Positions 1 to 8,300 of a stretch of DNA of 57,366 nt are shown piece by piece (position 1 is the first letter of the stretch; every line of letters starts with the position of its first letter). The notes below the pieces were generated by a model. The model was given only the letters and a program-made list of their open reading frames with translations, made no database searches and had not been told where the DNA came from. Origin of the DNA: an uncultured Prevotellaceae bacterium (lineage in GTDB: Bacteria > Bacteroidota > Bacteroidia > Bacteroidales > Bacteroidaceae); the NCBI GenBank assembly GCA_902762565.1, contig CACWOS010000013.1:1-57366 (forward strand), given 5' to 3'. A program made the position numbers and the translations under genes.

Positions 1-360
1 CAGCTCGTCCTTCAGGTCCACACTGGGCGTGAAGATGATGCGACGGCTGCTGATCAGGCCAGCCTTGACCTCGTTCACGTTCTCCACAGCCTTGCTGCGT
101 AGTCCGAAGCGCATGCTTCCCAGTCCGGGCAGAGCCACGCTGTGACCCTCAGTAGCCCACGCCTTGATGACCTCACCGGCTGCATCCCAACAGGCCTTCA
201 TCACGCCCTGACTTACGCCGCTGCGCAGAGCAGCCTCCTTAATCACCTTTGCCTGGGTCAGACTCGAGTACATCTCGGGCTTCATCACATAGCGGTACTT
301 GCCCGCCGATTCCTTGTCAAACTTCAGCAGTCTCTCTACTGCCTTTACCTTAAGTGCCAT
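1..360 (-). CDS. HU-family (HU-like) DNA-binding protein, 3' end beyond window
   Basis: Reading leftwards from the ATG at 360 gives an uninterrupted 120-codon frame that runs off the window edge. It begins MALKVKAVERLLKF and contains a central stretch AALRSGVSQGVMKACWDAAG followed by a beta-arm-like region (SVALPGLGSMRFGLRSKAV). This arrangement matches the HU-related proteins of Bacteroidales (helices, then a beta-arm, with an N-terminal extension). Members of this family bind DNA non-specifically and in this order are often found beside a primase-like gene and a cell-wall hydrolase, a combination that recurs at 11.5-15.8 kb. A good promoter lies 170 nt upstream. The C-terminus cannot be judged. 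Confidence 0.8.
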   Translation of the reverse strand, partial: MALKVKAVERLLKFDKESAGKYRYVMKPEMYSSLTQAKVIKEAALRSGVSQGVMKACWDAAGEVIKAWATEGHSVALPGLGSMRFGLRSKAVENVNEVKAGLISSRRIIFTPSVDLKDEL

Positions 361-533
361 AAATCTTATAAATTTTAAGGGTTGTAAAAATAATTCCGCT
401 TCCTTAAAACCTATTCCTTAGTTCCTCTTTTTTGCGGTTATACTATGCAGAACTTCCTCGTGCACTAGGAAAAATTTTCTCCATAGCCATGCCGCAATTT
501 TCAGACGCTTTTGTCCTTTTTGCATCTATGATG

Positions 534-565
534 CAAAGGTACGAAATTTTCTCGACATATGCAAA
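534..565 (-). promoter_or_regulatory. Bacteroidetes-type promoter for the HU-like gene
   Basis: On the minus strand a -33 TTTG (562-565) is followed after exactly 20 nt by TACCTTTG (534-541), a full match to the Bacteroidetes housekeeping promoter. Transcription would start near 527, leaving a leader of about 165 nt before the ATG at 360. Confidence 0.7.
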
Positions 566-606
566 TTTTTAAGCCATTATTTTAGAACTTTTTTCTGTGT
601 CTAAAG

Positions 607-646
607 TATTCAAGTATTCATCTATTCAAGTAGGACAGGAAGGTTT
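607..646 (+). repeat. 42-bp dispersed repeat, copy 1 (diverged)
   Basis: Contains TATTCAAGTAGGACAGGAAG and a preceding ATTCAAGTATTCA. It matches copy 3 (15242-15283) in direct orientation and copy 2 (743-784) in inverted orientation, so copies 1 and 2 form a long inverted repeat with about 95 bp between. Location upstream of the HU-like gene parallels copy 3, just upstream of the lysozyme-like gene. Confidence 0.75.
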
Positions 647-742
647 CCGCAAATATGATTATAAAATCTATTTTTGTACCTATCACCCCTTCAACCCCAT
701 CAAGGAGGACAGGCAAAGACAGTCCCGAACCATTCATTTTTC

Positions 743-784
743 AAAAACCTTCTTGTCCTAGTTGAATACTTGAATAAATGAATG
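743..784 (-). repeat. 42-bp dispersed repeat, copy 2 (inverted)
   Basis: The reverse complement (CATTCATTTATTCAAGTATT, then CAACTAGGACAAGAAGG) is nearly identical to copy 3 at 15242-15283, with two or three differences by eye. It lies between the HU-like promoter and the GH106 promoter. Confidence 0.8.
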
Positions 785-887
785 TTTCGAGTGCACTTTG
801 TCTATAATCGGAGCCACAAAACGGGAAAAAAAGCTCTCTCACATGAAATATTCCTCCAAAAGGAGTGATTTTCTCAGATTTTATTTG

Positions 888-895
888 TACCTTTG
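888..895 (+). promoter_or_regulatory. -7 promoter box upstream of the GH106 leader
   Basis: TACCTTTG fits the Bacteroidetes -7 box and would start transcription near 902. A clean -33 TTTG at the proper distance is not visible, only a T-rich stretch around 869-873. The resulting leader is about 165 nt and contains the structured element at 937-1067. Confidence 0.5.
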
Positions 896-936
896 CCACG
901 TCATTGATGATTTTGCTTGTCGTTAAACGTAGCACT

Positions 937-1067
937 AAGGTAAGTGAAAAATCTGGCATGGCAAAATCCTGAGCCGCTCGGCTTTGCCGCTTCGCGCGTC
1001 GAAGAATTTTTTGTTGCTCAGGAACTTGTAAATAATGTTAAACTAAAATGCTGCGGAATTTAGGTCA
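937..1067 (+). promoter_or_regulatory. Conserved structured 5' leader element, copy A
   Basis: This leader starts AAGGTAAGTGAAAA, then has GGCATGGCAAAATCCTGAGC, a hairpin closing as CCTGAGC (968-974) / GCTCAGG (1016-1022), and then AACTTGTAAATAATGTTAAA. The same blocks in the same order occur on the minus strand at 57299-57366 before an unrelated gene. Copy A has a longer, GC-rich apical part than copy B. A short frame ATG CTG CGG AAT TTA GGT CAA TGA (1048-1071) overlaps the GH106 start codon by ATGA, which could couple translation. Conservation in two distant leaders with a preserved stem indicates RNA-level function, but the ligand or factor is unknown. Confidence 0.65.
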
Positions 1068-3524
1068 ATGAAGAAAATTGCGTGTTTATTTTTGGTATGT
1101 GTGTCTGCTGTTATGGCAGTTGCACAGAGGTATCGGAATGATTTTATTTCGCCGACTGACGGGCAGCGTTCATTGATAATATGGCAATGGATGGATGGGC
1201 TTGTCAGTAAGGAGGCTATCACGAAAGATCTGGAGGCTTTCAAGGCTGCTGGACTATCTGGCGTACAGAATTTTCAGATTGGCGGTGACCAGCAAAGCAG
1301 GGTTGGTGACCCCACCTGCGCTATCGGTTCAGAGAAATGGAAGTCTATGATGCGTTGGACGATGGATGAGTGCCAGCGTCTTGGACTCACCTTCGGTACC
1401 CATAACTGCCCCGGATGGTCATCAAGTGCATACGGAACAGTGACACCGGAATATAGCATGCAGAAACTTGTGTTCTCAGAAACAAAGATGCCCGACACTG
1501 CTGTTGGCAAAGGCAAGAAAAAACCTATCTTTATTAGTGTCGCACTCCCTCGTCCAAAGGTTGACGAAAAATACAACTATTACGATGACATCTGCCTCTT
1601 GGCACTTCCTGACGACAGCATTGTCATGAAGGAAAACATAATAGACCTGACACAGTATTTTGACAAGTCATCTCAGATAGCAAACATTCCTTCTGCCCTT
1701 GCCGAAGACATTTCCGGGTATAGCCTTCTGCGTTTCGGACACACGACAAACGGAAAGACCAACGAGGCACAAGCCCCTCTGTCGGGACAAGGGCTGGAGT
1801 GTGACAAGATGAACAGGGTGGCTGTAAAGGCCTTTTGGGATGCATATCCACAGATGCTCATAGACATTGCAGGACCTCATGCCGGCAAAACGTTTAATAT
1901 AATAGAGATAGACAGCTATGAGGCTGGCGGTCAGGATTGGAGTGTGGTTTTGCCAGATGAGTTCTTGAAACGGAAGAAATATGACATACTGCCATACCTG
2001 CCTTACATCGTAGGGCGCAACATCATCGGCAGTAAGGAAGAGTCGGCACGATTCAAGAAAGACCTCGTAGATGTTGTCACCTCACTCTTTGCAGAAAACT
2101 ATTATGGCTATATGAATCAGCTGGCACGCAAGACACCCGGTATGCAGCTGATGATAGAGCCGTACGGTACAGGCGGGCAGAAGCCATTCCAAGTGCTCGA
2201 TATCAACAAGATACTCAAGGAGGCAAACAGCGCAGTCATAGCGACAGAATTCTGGGTTAAGCCCGAGACATGGGGTTGGAAAGACATGAAGCGTCATGAG
2301 CAGGTGATGAGAAATCTGCAACGCCCGTTGCTTGCCGCAGAAGCCTTTACGTGCTGGCCTCTTCACGCATGGAAAGACGACCCGCAATCCTTAAAGCCGA
2401 TATGCGACAAAGCCTACTGCAATGGTGTTAACAGGATGATGCTCCATGCAGGCGCCTGCAACCCTTGGACAAATGTAGAGCCGGGAATGTCGTTCGGCAT
2501 CTGGGGCACACATTTCGTACCCAATCAGACATGGTGGAAAGCTGGTGGAGCACGTGCACTATTCGACTATATGGCACGCTGTCAGTCGCTCCTGCAACGT
2601 GGTGTGCCGACGAAACAGCAATGGAAGGGAACGGACAGGTTCATGACCTATCAGCGCACTGACGGAGATAATGACATACTGTTCATCTGTAATCCTACAA
2701 ACGAAAGCGTATCAGACACCATCCGGCTTGCCTCCGTTGCCAAAGGCAGGAAACTGGAGATATGGGATGCATACAATCTTACTATGCAGAAGACAGACGA
2801 CAGACCCATGATACTCTCCATAGAGCCGTACGGTTCAAGATTTATCATTATCTCAGATACAGAGACATCTTCTGAAACGCCACGTCCTGAAAACCAACTG
2901 CTAACCTCACTCCCGACCAGCGACGGCAGGACAGAGATAGACAAAGGGTGGAAGGTGGCTTTTCACTATAAAGACGCTGATGACATCATTGTTGATAATG
3001 ACACTCTGTTCGACTGGACGACATCCTCTGACAGCAACGTAAGATATTTCTCAGGGACAGCGACATACAGCAATTCGTTTACCATTAAGAAGCTGAAGAA
3101 AGATGCACGCTATATCATCAGCTTAGGTCAAGTAAAAAACCTTGCCTCTGTAACCGTCAATGGCAAGCCCTTCCCCACTCTATGGAAGGCACCATTCCTA
3201 TTGGATATCACCTCCGCCATCCATAAAGACATCAACACCATAAGCATTGACGTTACCAACCTGTGGCCTAACCGCATGATAGGCGATGAGCAGGAGCCAG
3301 ACGACATAGAATGGTCAGAACCCCTGACATACACCTATGCCCCAGGCAGTCCTACGGCAGGTCGTTATATGGCAAAGATTCCCGAGTGGCTGAGCAATGG
3401 CACTCCACGCCCCTCCAAAGGAAGAAAGACCGTCGGATGCTTCAAGTTCTTCACAAAAGAATCACCCCTACTCCCATCAGGATTATTTGGTCCTATAGAA
3501 CTATTGACTACGAAAACAAGATAA
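1068..3524 (+). CDS. Glycoside hydrolase family 106-like protein (alpha-L-rhamnosidase type), secreted
   Basis: 818 residues with a signal peptide (MKKIACLFLVCVSAVMAVAQ). The N-terminal region has the GH106 pattern: W-Q-W-M-D-G-L-V-S-K-E-A-I followed by DLEAFKAAGLSGVQ, then GLTFGTHNCPGW and, further on, EIDSYEAGGQDW and MIEPYGTGGQ. The C-terminus (about residues 660-800) looks like a galactose-binding beta-sandwich (TIKKLKKDARYIISLGQVKN, VTVNGKPF). GH106 enzymes remove terminal alpha-L-rhamnose from plant pectins and related glycans in the periplasm. It is alone on its strand with its own promoter and structured leader rather than in a PUL. The start at 1068 is supported by the signal peptide. 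Somewhat shorter than many GH106 proteins, but the frame is intact. Confidence 0.8.
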   Translation: MKKIACLFLVCVSAVMAVAQRYRNDFISPTDGQRSLIIWQWMDGLVSKEAITKDLEAFKAAGLSGVQNFQIGGDQQSRVGDPTCAIGSEKWKSMMRWTMDECQRLGLTFGTHNCPGWSSSAYGTVTPEYSMQKLVFSETKMPDTAVGKGKKKPIFISVALPRPKVDEKYNYYDDICLLALPDDSIVMKENIIDLTQYFDKSSQIANIPSALAEDISGYSLLRFGHTTNGKTNEAQAPLSGQGLECDKMNRVAVKAFWDAYPQMLIDIAGPHAGKTFNIIEIDSYEAGGQDWSVVLPDEFLKRKKYDILPYLPYIVGRNIIGSKEESARFKKDLVDVVTSLFAENYYGYMNQLARKTPGMQLMIEPYGTGGQKPFQVLDINKILKEANSAVIATEFWVKPETWGWKDMKRHEQVMRNLQRPLLAAEAFTCWPLHAWKDDPQSLKPICDKAYCNGVNRMMLHAGACNPWTNVEPGMSFGIWGTHFVPNQTWWKAGGARALFDYMARCQSLLQRGVPTKQQWKGTDRFMTYQRTDGDNDILFICNPTNESVSDTIRLASVAKGRKLEIWDAYNLTMQKTDDRPMILSIEPYGSRFIIISDTETSSETPRPENQLLTSLPTSDGRTEIDKGWKVAFHYKDADDIIVDNDTLFDWTTSSDSNVRYFSGTATYSNSFTIKKLKKDARYIISLGQVKNLASVTVNGKPFPTLWKAPFLLDITSAIHKDINTISIDVTNLWPNRMIGDEQEPDDIEWSEPLTYTYAPGSPTAGRYMAKIPEWLSNGTPRPSKGRKTVGCFKFFTKESPLLPSGLFGPIELLTTKTR

Positions 3525-3659
3525 GTTTGGGTAGGTGGTGTGTCAGTCCATCCACGGACTTTTGCAACTGAGCCACAAAATCGAGCTTTTTATCACTTTT
3601 CTCTAAATCCGCTCCATTTTGAGAGATTTTCGAAGATTTTGAATAGTAGTAGATTGAAG

Positions 3660-3872
3660 TTACAACTTCTCCAAGAGGCTATCCACACTCCACCCGCAAA
3701 CTGCAATAAAGAAGTCATCGGCATGTTCATCCGTCAGACATAAGTCCAGCAACTGCCTGCCTTTCTTGTCGTATGCCTCGTCATCGTTGTTGATTTCATC
3801 TACCAGCACTTCTACAAATCTCTCCAACTGCGCTTCGTCGTTGAGTATGTTTTCTATTCTTTCCTTATCCAT
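3660..3872 (-). CDS. Small acidic hypothetical protein
   Basis: 70 residues from the ATG at 3872 (MDKERIENILNDEAQ), very acidic and helix-rich, ending WSVDSLLEKL. I do not recognise a family. It is supported as a real gene because a TACCTTTG box (3884-3891, minus strand) lies just upstream and an AGGAAAAAAG sequence precedes the ATG; a longer frame to 3899 would overlap the promoter and is unlikely. The transcript leader would be only a few nucleotides. It lies between the GH106 gene and the structured RNA region, convergent with GH106. Length and charge would fit a small regulatory or inhibitor protein, but that is a guess. Confidence 0.65.
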   Translation of the reverse strand: MDKERIENILNDEAQLERFVEVLVDEINNDDEAYDKKGRQLLDLCLTDEHADDFFIAVCGWSVDSLLEKL

Positions 3873-4021
3873 CTTTTTTCCTACAAAGGTAGCAATCAAA
3901 GCCGAAAAGTCGGCAGATATTTACAAATTCCAGGCTTCGCCAGGATATATTAACAAAATAACGATTATTTAAATAATGTGTAATTTCTGCATGGAATCGC
4001 ATTATTCTCAAAAAGTTTTTG

Positions 4022-4029
4022 TACTTTTG
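4022..4029 (+). promoter_or_regulatory. -7 promoter box upstream of the structured RNA / R-M leader
   Basis: TACTTTTG fits TAnnTTTG. The -33 region is A/T-rich (AAAAAGTTTT) without a clear TTTG. Transcription would start around 4036, about 330 nt before the first R-M gene. Confidence 0.5.
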
Positions 4030-4036
4030 CAATCAA

Positions 4037-4368
4037 GTACTGGCTAATCGTCGTGACACGACGCTGCCACGGCAGGATGTTTGAGCCTCAGTGGAGGTGC
4101 CGGTGCGATTTTGGTGGGTAAAATAACGCATTAGCAGTTATTCGGTGGATATAGAAACCTGAGAAACTTCTATCAGTTCTGAATAATGAATAGTGTTTAA
4201 TGTCTGCGCTTATAGCGTGGGCGACACTTATCATTCAGAACGGGCAATTCTCAGGGCCTCTATATCCGATAAGAGTAGTTCACGCTTTTATCGTGTATAG
4301 AGGTCTTGATGTATGAAGCCCCAAAAGATTCCGATAAGTGCTTTTGCCATTAGCTATAAGCGCAAAGA
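4037..4368 (+). ncRNA. Highly structured non-coding RNA or long 5' leader before the R-M genes
   Basis: No credible frame exists here, but pairing is dense. CGTCGTG/CACGACG (4049-4063) is a perfect hairpin. CGGCA+CCTC / GAGG+TGCCG (4070-4102) is nested. GCTAAT (4043-4048) can close this domain with ATTAGC (4130-4135). A second domain has GGATATAGA/TCTATATCC (4147-4155/4259-4267), CCTGAGAA/TTCTCAGG (4158-4165/4248-4255) and GTTCTGAAT/ATTCAGAAC (4176-4184/4233-4241), with an apical GCGCTTATAG. That apical sequence is an exact 10-nt complement of CTATAAGCGC (4354-4363), 5 nt before the ATG at 4369. CCTCTATA (4257-4264) can alternatively pair with TATAGAGG (4296-4303), breaking the main stem. The rod with internal loops resembles 6S RNA, but switching leader control is equally possible. 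Confidence 0.6.
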
Positions 4369-5361
4369 ATGCCAAACAAAGAGAGCTGTCCTGCCCTGAT
4401 AGACATCAGGGAGGATGACCTGCTGGAATTGTCGGCAGAGGTGCTTGATACACTGCTGCGCGACCATACCACTGGAAAAAATATCTTCTGGGCGACGCAT
4501 GACTATGAGGCGCTCGGCTCAGATTATGATTACCATTCGCAGATACTACCTACACTGATTACGGGAGAGCATGGGATGGTAATCAGACCTCGTGTACTGA
4601 AATCGAAAGAGAACCAGACAGACCGTGCCAAGGATATGGCAGAAGTGTTTACACCCTCATGGGTCTGCAATGCCCAAAATAATCTGGTGGATGAGGCATG
4701 GTTTGGACATAAGGATGTCTTTAATACGGAAGATACGGCAAACCATACTTGGAAAGCCAATCCTGACAAGATCTCATTCCCTGAAAACAAGACATGGAAG
4801 GACTATGTGAGAGCCACCCGTTTGGAGATGACCTGCGGTGAGGCTCCCTATCTTGTGAGCCGGTACGATGCAACAACAGGTGAACCTATCCCACTACAAG
4901 AGAGGATCGGACTACTTGACAGGAAACTAAGGGTAGTCAGCGAGAATACAGAAACCAGCGGTGACTGGCTGGATTGGGCACAGACAGCATACAAAAACAT
5001 CTATGGTTTTGAGTGGCAGGGCGACAACTTGTTATTAGCCCGCGAAGCTTTGCTTTGGACTTTCATTGAATACTATCAGGCCAAGTTCGGCAAAGCTCCA
5101 CTTCTCAAATCTATCAACTACATAGCTTATATCGTTTCGTGGAACCTCTGGCAGATGGATGGCCTGAAAGGTGTCATCCCTGACAGTTGCCGCAATGGCG
5201 TAACAGAGAAAATACAGACCTTATTTGGCGAAGAAGAGCAGATAGTTAATTGCACAGGTTGTCAGCAAGAAGATCTGCGACGGCACAATGGTACTTACTG
5301 TTTGATTCGCGACTGGGCTAACGACAAGAAGAAAATCCGATTTATAGACTTAATGAAATAA
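4369..5361 (+). CDS. Restriction-modification accessory subunit (annotated in relatives as restriction endonuclease subunit M)
   Basis: 330 residues, cytosolic. Near residue 90 it has AEVFTPSWVCNAQNNLVDE, resembling the conserved F-T-P segment that precedes SAM motif I in gamma-class DNA methyltransferases; further on are METCGEAPYLVSRYDA-like and DWLDWAQTAYKNIYGFEWQG segments. I see no NPPY catalytic motif, so it is not a complete methyltransferase; the catalytic motifs are in the next gene, 6 nt downstream. The most economical reading is that this protein provides the N-terminal part or a specificity/assembly function for the large enzyme. The ATG at 4369 sits directly behind the structured leader, whose last stem-forming segment ends 5 nt before it. 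Confidence 0.65.
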   Translation: MPNKESCPALIDIREDDLLELSAEVLDTLLRDHTTGKNIFWATHDYEALGSDYDYHSQILPTLITGEHGMVIRPRVLKSKENQTDRAKDMAEVFTPSWVCNAQNNLVDEAWFGHKDVFNTEDTANHTWKANPDKISFPENKTWKDYVRATRLEMTCGEAPYLVSRYDATTGEPIPLQERIGLLDRKLRVVSENTETSGDWLDWAQTAYKNIYGFEWQGDNLLLAREALLWTFIEYYQAKFGKAPLLKSINYIAYIVSWNLWQMDGLKGVIPDSCRNGVTEKIQTLFGEEEQIVNCTGCQQEDLRRHNGTYCLIRDWANDKKKIRFIDLMK

Positions 5362-5367
5362 TGTCCT

Positions 5368-8300
5368 ATGGCTACATTTGAATCCTCACTAAAGTCAAAA
5401 TTGATTTATGTCTTCGCCATCAACGACGAACGACACAGTGACTGCCTGAAGATAGGTGAAACCACCATCGATGAAGATGACGGCAGCGACCTCTTCAACA
5501 ATGCAGAGTCATTGCAAGAGGCGGCCCACAAACGCATACGTCAGTACACCAAGACAGCCGGTATTGCCTATCAGCTACTCTATACGGAGATCAGCATCTT
5601 TGTGCGCAGTGGCATGATTATGACCTTCAACGACAAACAGGTGCATAAGGTGTTGGAACGTAGTGGTATCAAACGCAAACAATTCGATGGCGTGACTGGT
5701 GCTGACGAGTGGTACTGTTGTGACCTGGAAACCGTAAAAAAGGCCATCAGTGCTGTAAAGAGGGGAGAGACGAGCCTGCATCCCTCAGAAATCACCAAAG
5801 GACAGTCACCTATCATCTTCCGGCCAGAGCAGCAGGAGGCCATCGATAAGACCCGTAAGCGATTCAAGAAAGGCAATCAGATGCTGTGGAATGCCAAGAT
5901 GCGATTTGGTAAGACACTCTCTGCCTTGCAGGTGGTGAAGGAAGAAAAGTTTAAGCGTACCCTCATCCTGACACACCGCCCTGTAGTGGATAAAGGTTGG
6001 TTTGAGGATTTTGGCAAGATATTCTACGATAGTAGAGACTACCACTATGGTTCGAAGGGGAATGGTGAAGAGTTTAAAGTCTTGGAAAAGAAGGTGGATT
6101 CTGGTAGTAAGTACGTCTATTTTGCTTCGATGCAAGACCTCAGAGGCTCAGAGCAGGTAGGCGGTAAATTCGACAAAAACAACGAACTTTTTTCTGCAAA
6201 ATGGGACTTTGTGATAGTTGACGAGGCTCATGAAGGTACCAAGACGGAGCTCGGACAGAATGTGCTGAAGGAACTAATAAAAGAGGATACTAAGGTGCTT
6301 CAACTTTCTGGTACTCCTTTCAATCTCTTCGATGACTATAGCGATGAAGAAATCTTCACTTGGGATTATGTGATGGAACAGAAAGCCAAACAGGCTTGGG
6401 CCACTGACAATCCCTACGAACCGAACCCCTATGCATCACTACCTGCCATCAATATCTACACATACGATTTGGGCACCTTGATGTCAGAATATGTGGAGGA
6501 CGAAAAGGCTTTCAACTTCCGTGAGTTCTTCCGTACCAAAGATGATGATACATTCGTACATGATAAGGATGTAGACCGTTTCCTAGACTTGTTGTGTAAG
6601 GAGGATAAAGACAGCCTCTATCCTTATTCCAACGATACTTTCCGTCGCATTTTCCGTCATACCCTTTGGTTGGTTCCAGGAGTAAAATCTGCTCGTGCTT
6701 TGAGTGCTAAACTGAGAAAGCACCCTGTGTTTGGAATGTTCCAAACTGTCAACGTGGCTGGCAACGGCGATGAGGACGAGGAAAACACAGAAGCCCTAAA
6801 GATGGTCAATGAAAAGATTGGCCCCAATCCGGAAGATACATATACCATAACCCTTAGTTGTGGACGTCTGACAACAGGTGTTAGTGTAAAGCCTTGGACG
6901 GCTGTGTTTATGATGGCTGGCTCTTTTAGCACTTCTGCTGCCCAGTATATGCAAACCATCTTCCGTGTACAAACTCCGTTTACCTGCAAGGGTCGCATGA
7001 AAGAGCAATGCTATGCCTTCGACTTCGCGCCAGACAGAACTTTGAGAGTGTTGGCAGAAACAGCAAAAGTTTCAGCCAAGGCAGGCAAACAGACAGAAGA
7101 AGACAGACGGATTCTTGGTGACTTCCTGAACTTCTGTCCCATCATCAGTATTGACGGTTCGAAGATGAAGCCTTACGATGTGAACAAGATGATGAGCCAG
7201 TTGAAGAAGGCTCAGATAGAAAAGGTTGTGCAATGTGGCTTCGAGGATGGTGCGCTTTATAATGACGAGTTGTTGAAACTGACGGATGTAGAGTTGAAGG
7301 ATTTCGATGACCTGAAGAAAACCATTGGCACCACAAAAGCTATGGCGAAAACGGGTGATATCGATGTCAATAACCAAGGCTTCACCAACGAACAATACGA
7401 GGAGAAAGAACGTCTGGAAAAGAAGCCCAAGAAGGAACGTACACCCGAAGAGCAGGCACGACTTGACGAACTGAAAGCTATGAGCAATCAGCGACGTAAT
7501 GCCATCTCGATACTTCGTGGTATCAGCATCCGTATGCCTTTGCTGATTTACGGTGCAGAGCTGATGAATGAAGATGAAAAGATTACCATCAACAACTTCG
7601 CCTCACTCATAGACGATCAGTCATGGGAGGAATTCATGCCAAAGGGTGTTGATAAGGAGAAGTTTGAGAAGTTCAAGAAATACTACGACCCAGATGTCTT
7701 CCGTGAGGCAGGCAAACGCATCCGCGAAATGGCCCGTGCAGCCGATAAGTTTACCATTGAAGAACGGATAGAGCGAATCTCTGCCATCTTCAATACCTTC
7801 CGCAATCCAGACAAGGAAACCGTATTGACTCCTTGGCGAGTAGTGAATATGCACATGAGTGACTGCCTCGGAGGCTGGTGCTTCTACGATGAGGAATTCA
7901 AACAGCCCCTGTCTGTGCCTCGCTATGTCCGTCAAGGTAAGGTAACGGAAGAAGTATTCCGTCCTGATGTCCATGTGCTGGAAATCAACTCCAAAAGCGG
8001 TCTATATCCGTTGTATGTGGCTTACAATATATATAGGTGTCGTGTGGAGGAGGCCAAACAGAAATATGGTGAGGTAGGAATCGGCTTCGCCAAAAGTCTA
8101 TGGGATGCTACGATAGAAGAAAACATCCTCGTGGTTTGTAAGACCCCAATGGCTCGTAGCATCACTAAACGAACCCTTGCTGGTTTCCGCTCTGTCCGCG
8201 TGAATGCCCAGTATTACAAAGACTTAATCCAAAACATTTCAGAACGTCCAGAACTGGTTGTCAATACCTTCCGTGATGGTAAACGTTTCTGGAAAATCAA

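Noticed and set aside
142-378. 78-codon plus-strand frame near the left edge
   Set aside because: It is antisense to the HU-like gene and has no promoter.
4037-4368. tmRNA or RNase P RNA in the structured region
   Set aside because: None of the universal motifs of these RNAs (such as the RNase P GAAAGUCC region or a tmRNA tag frame) is present.
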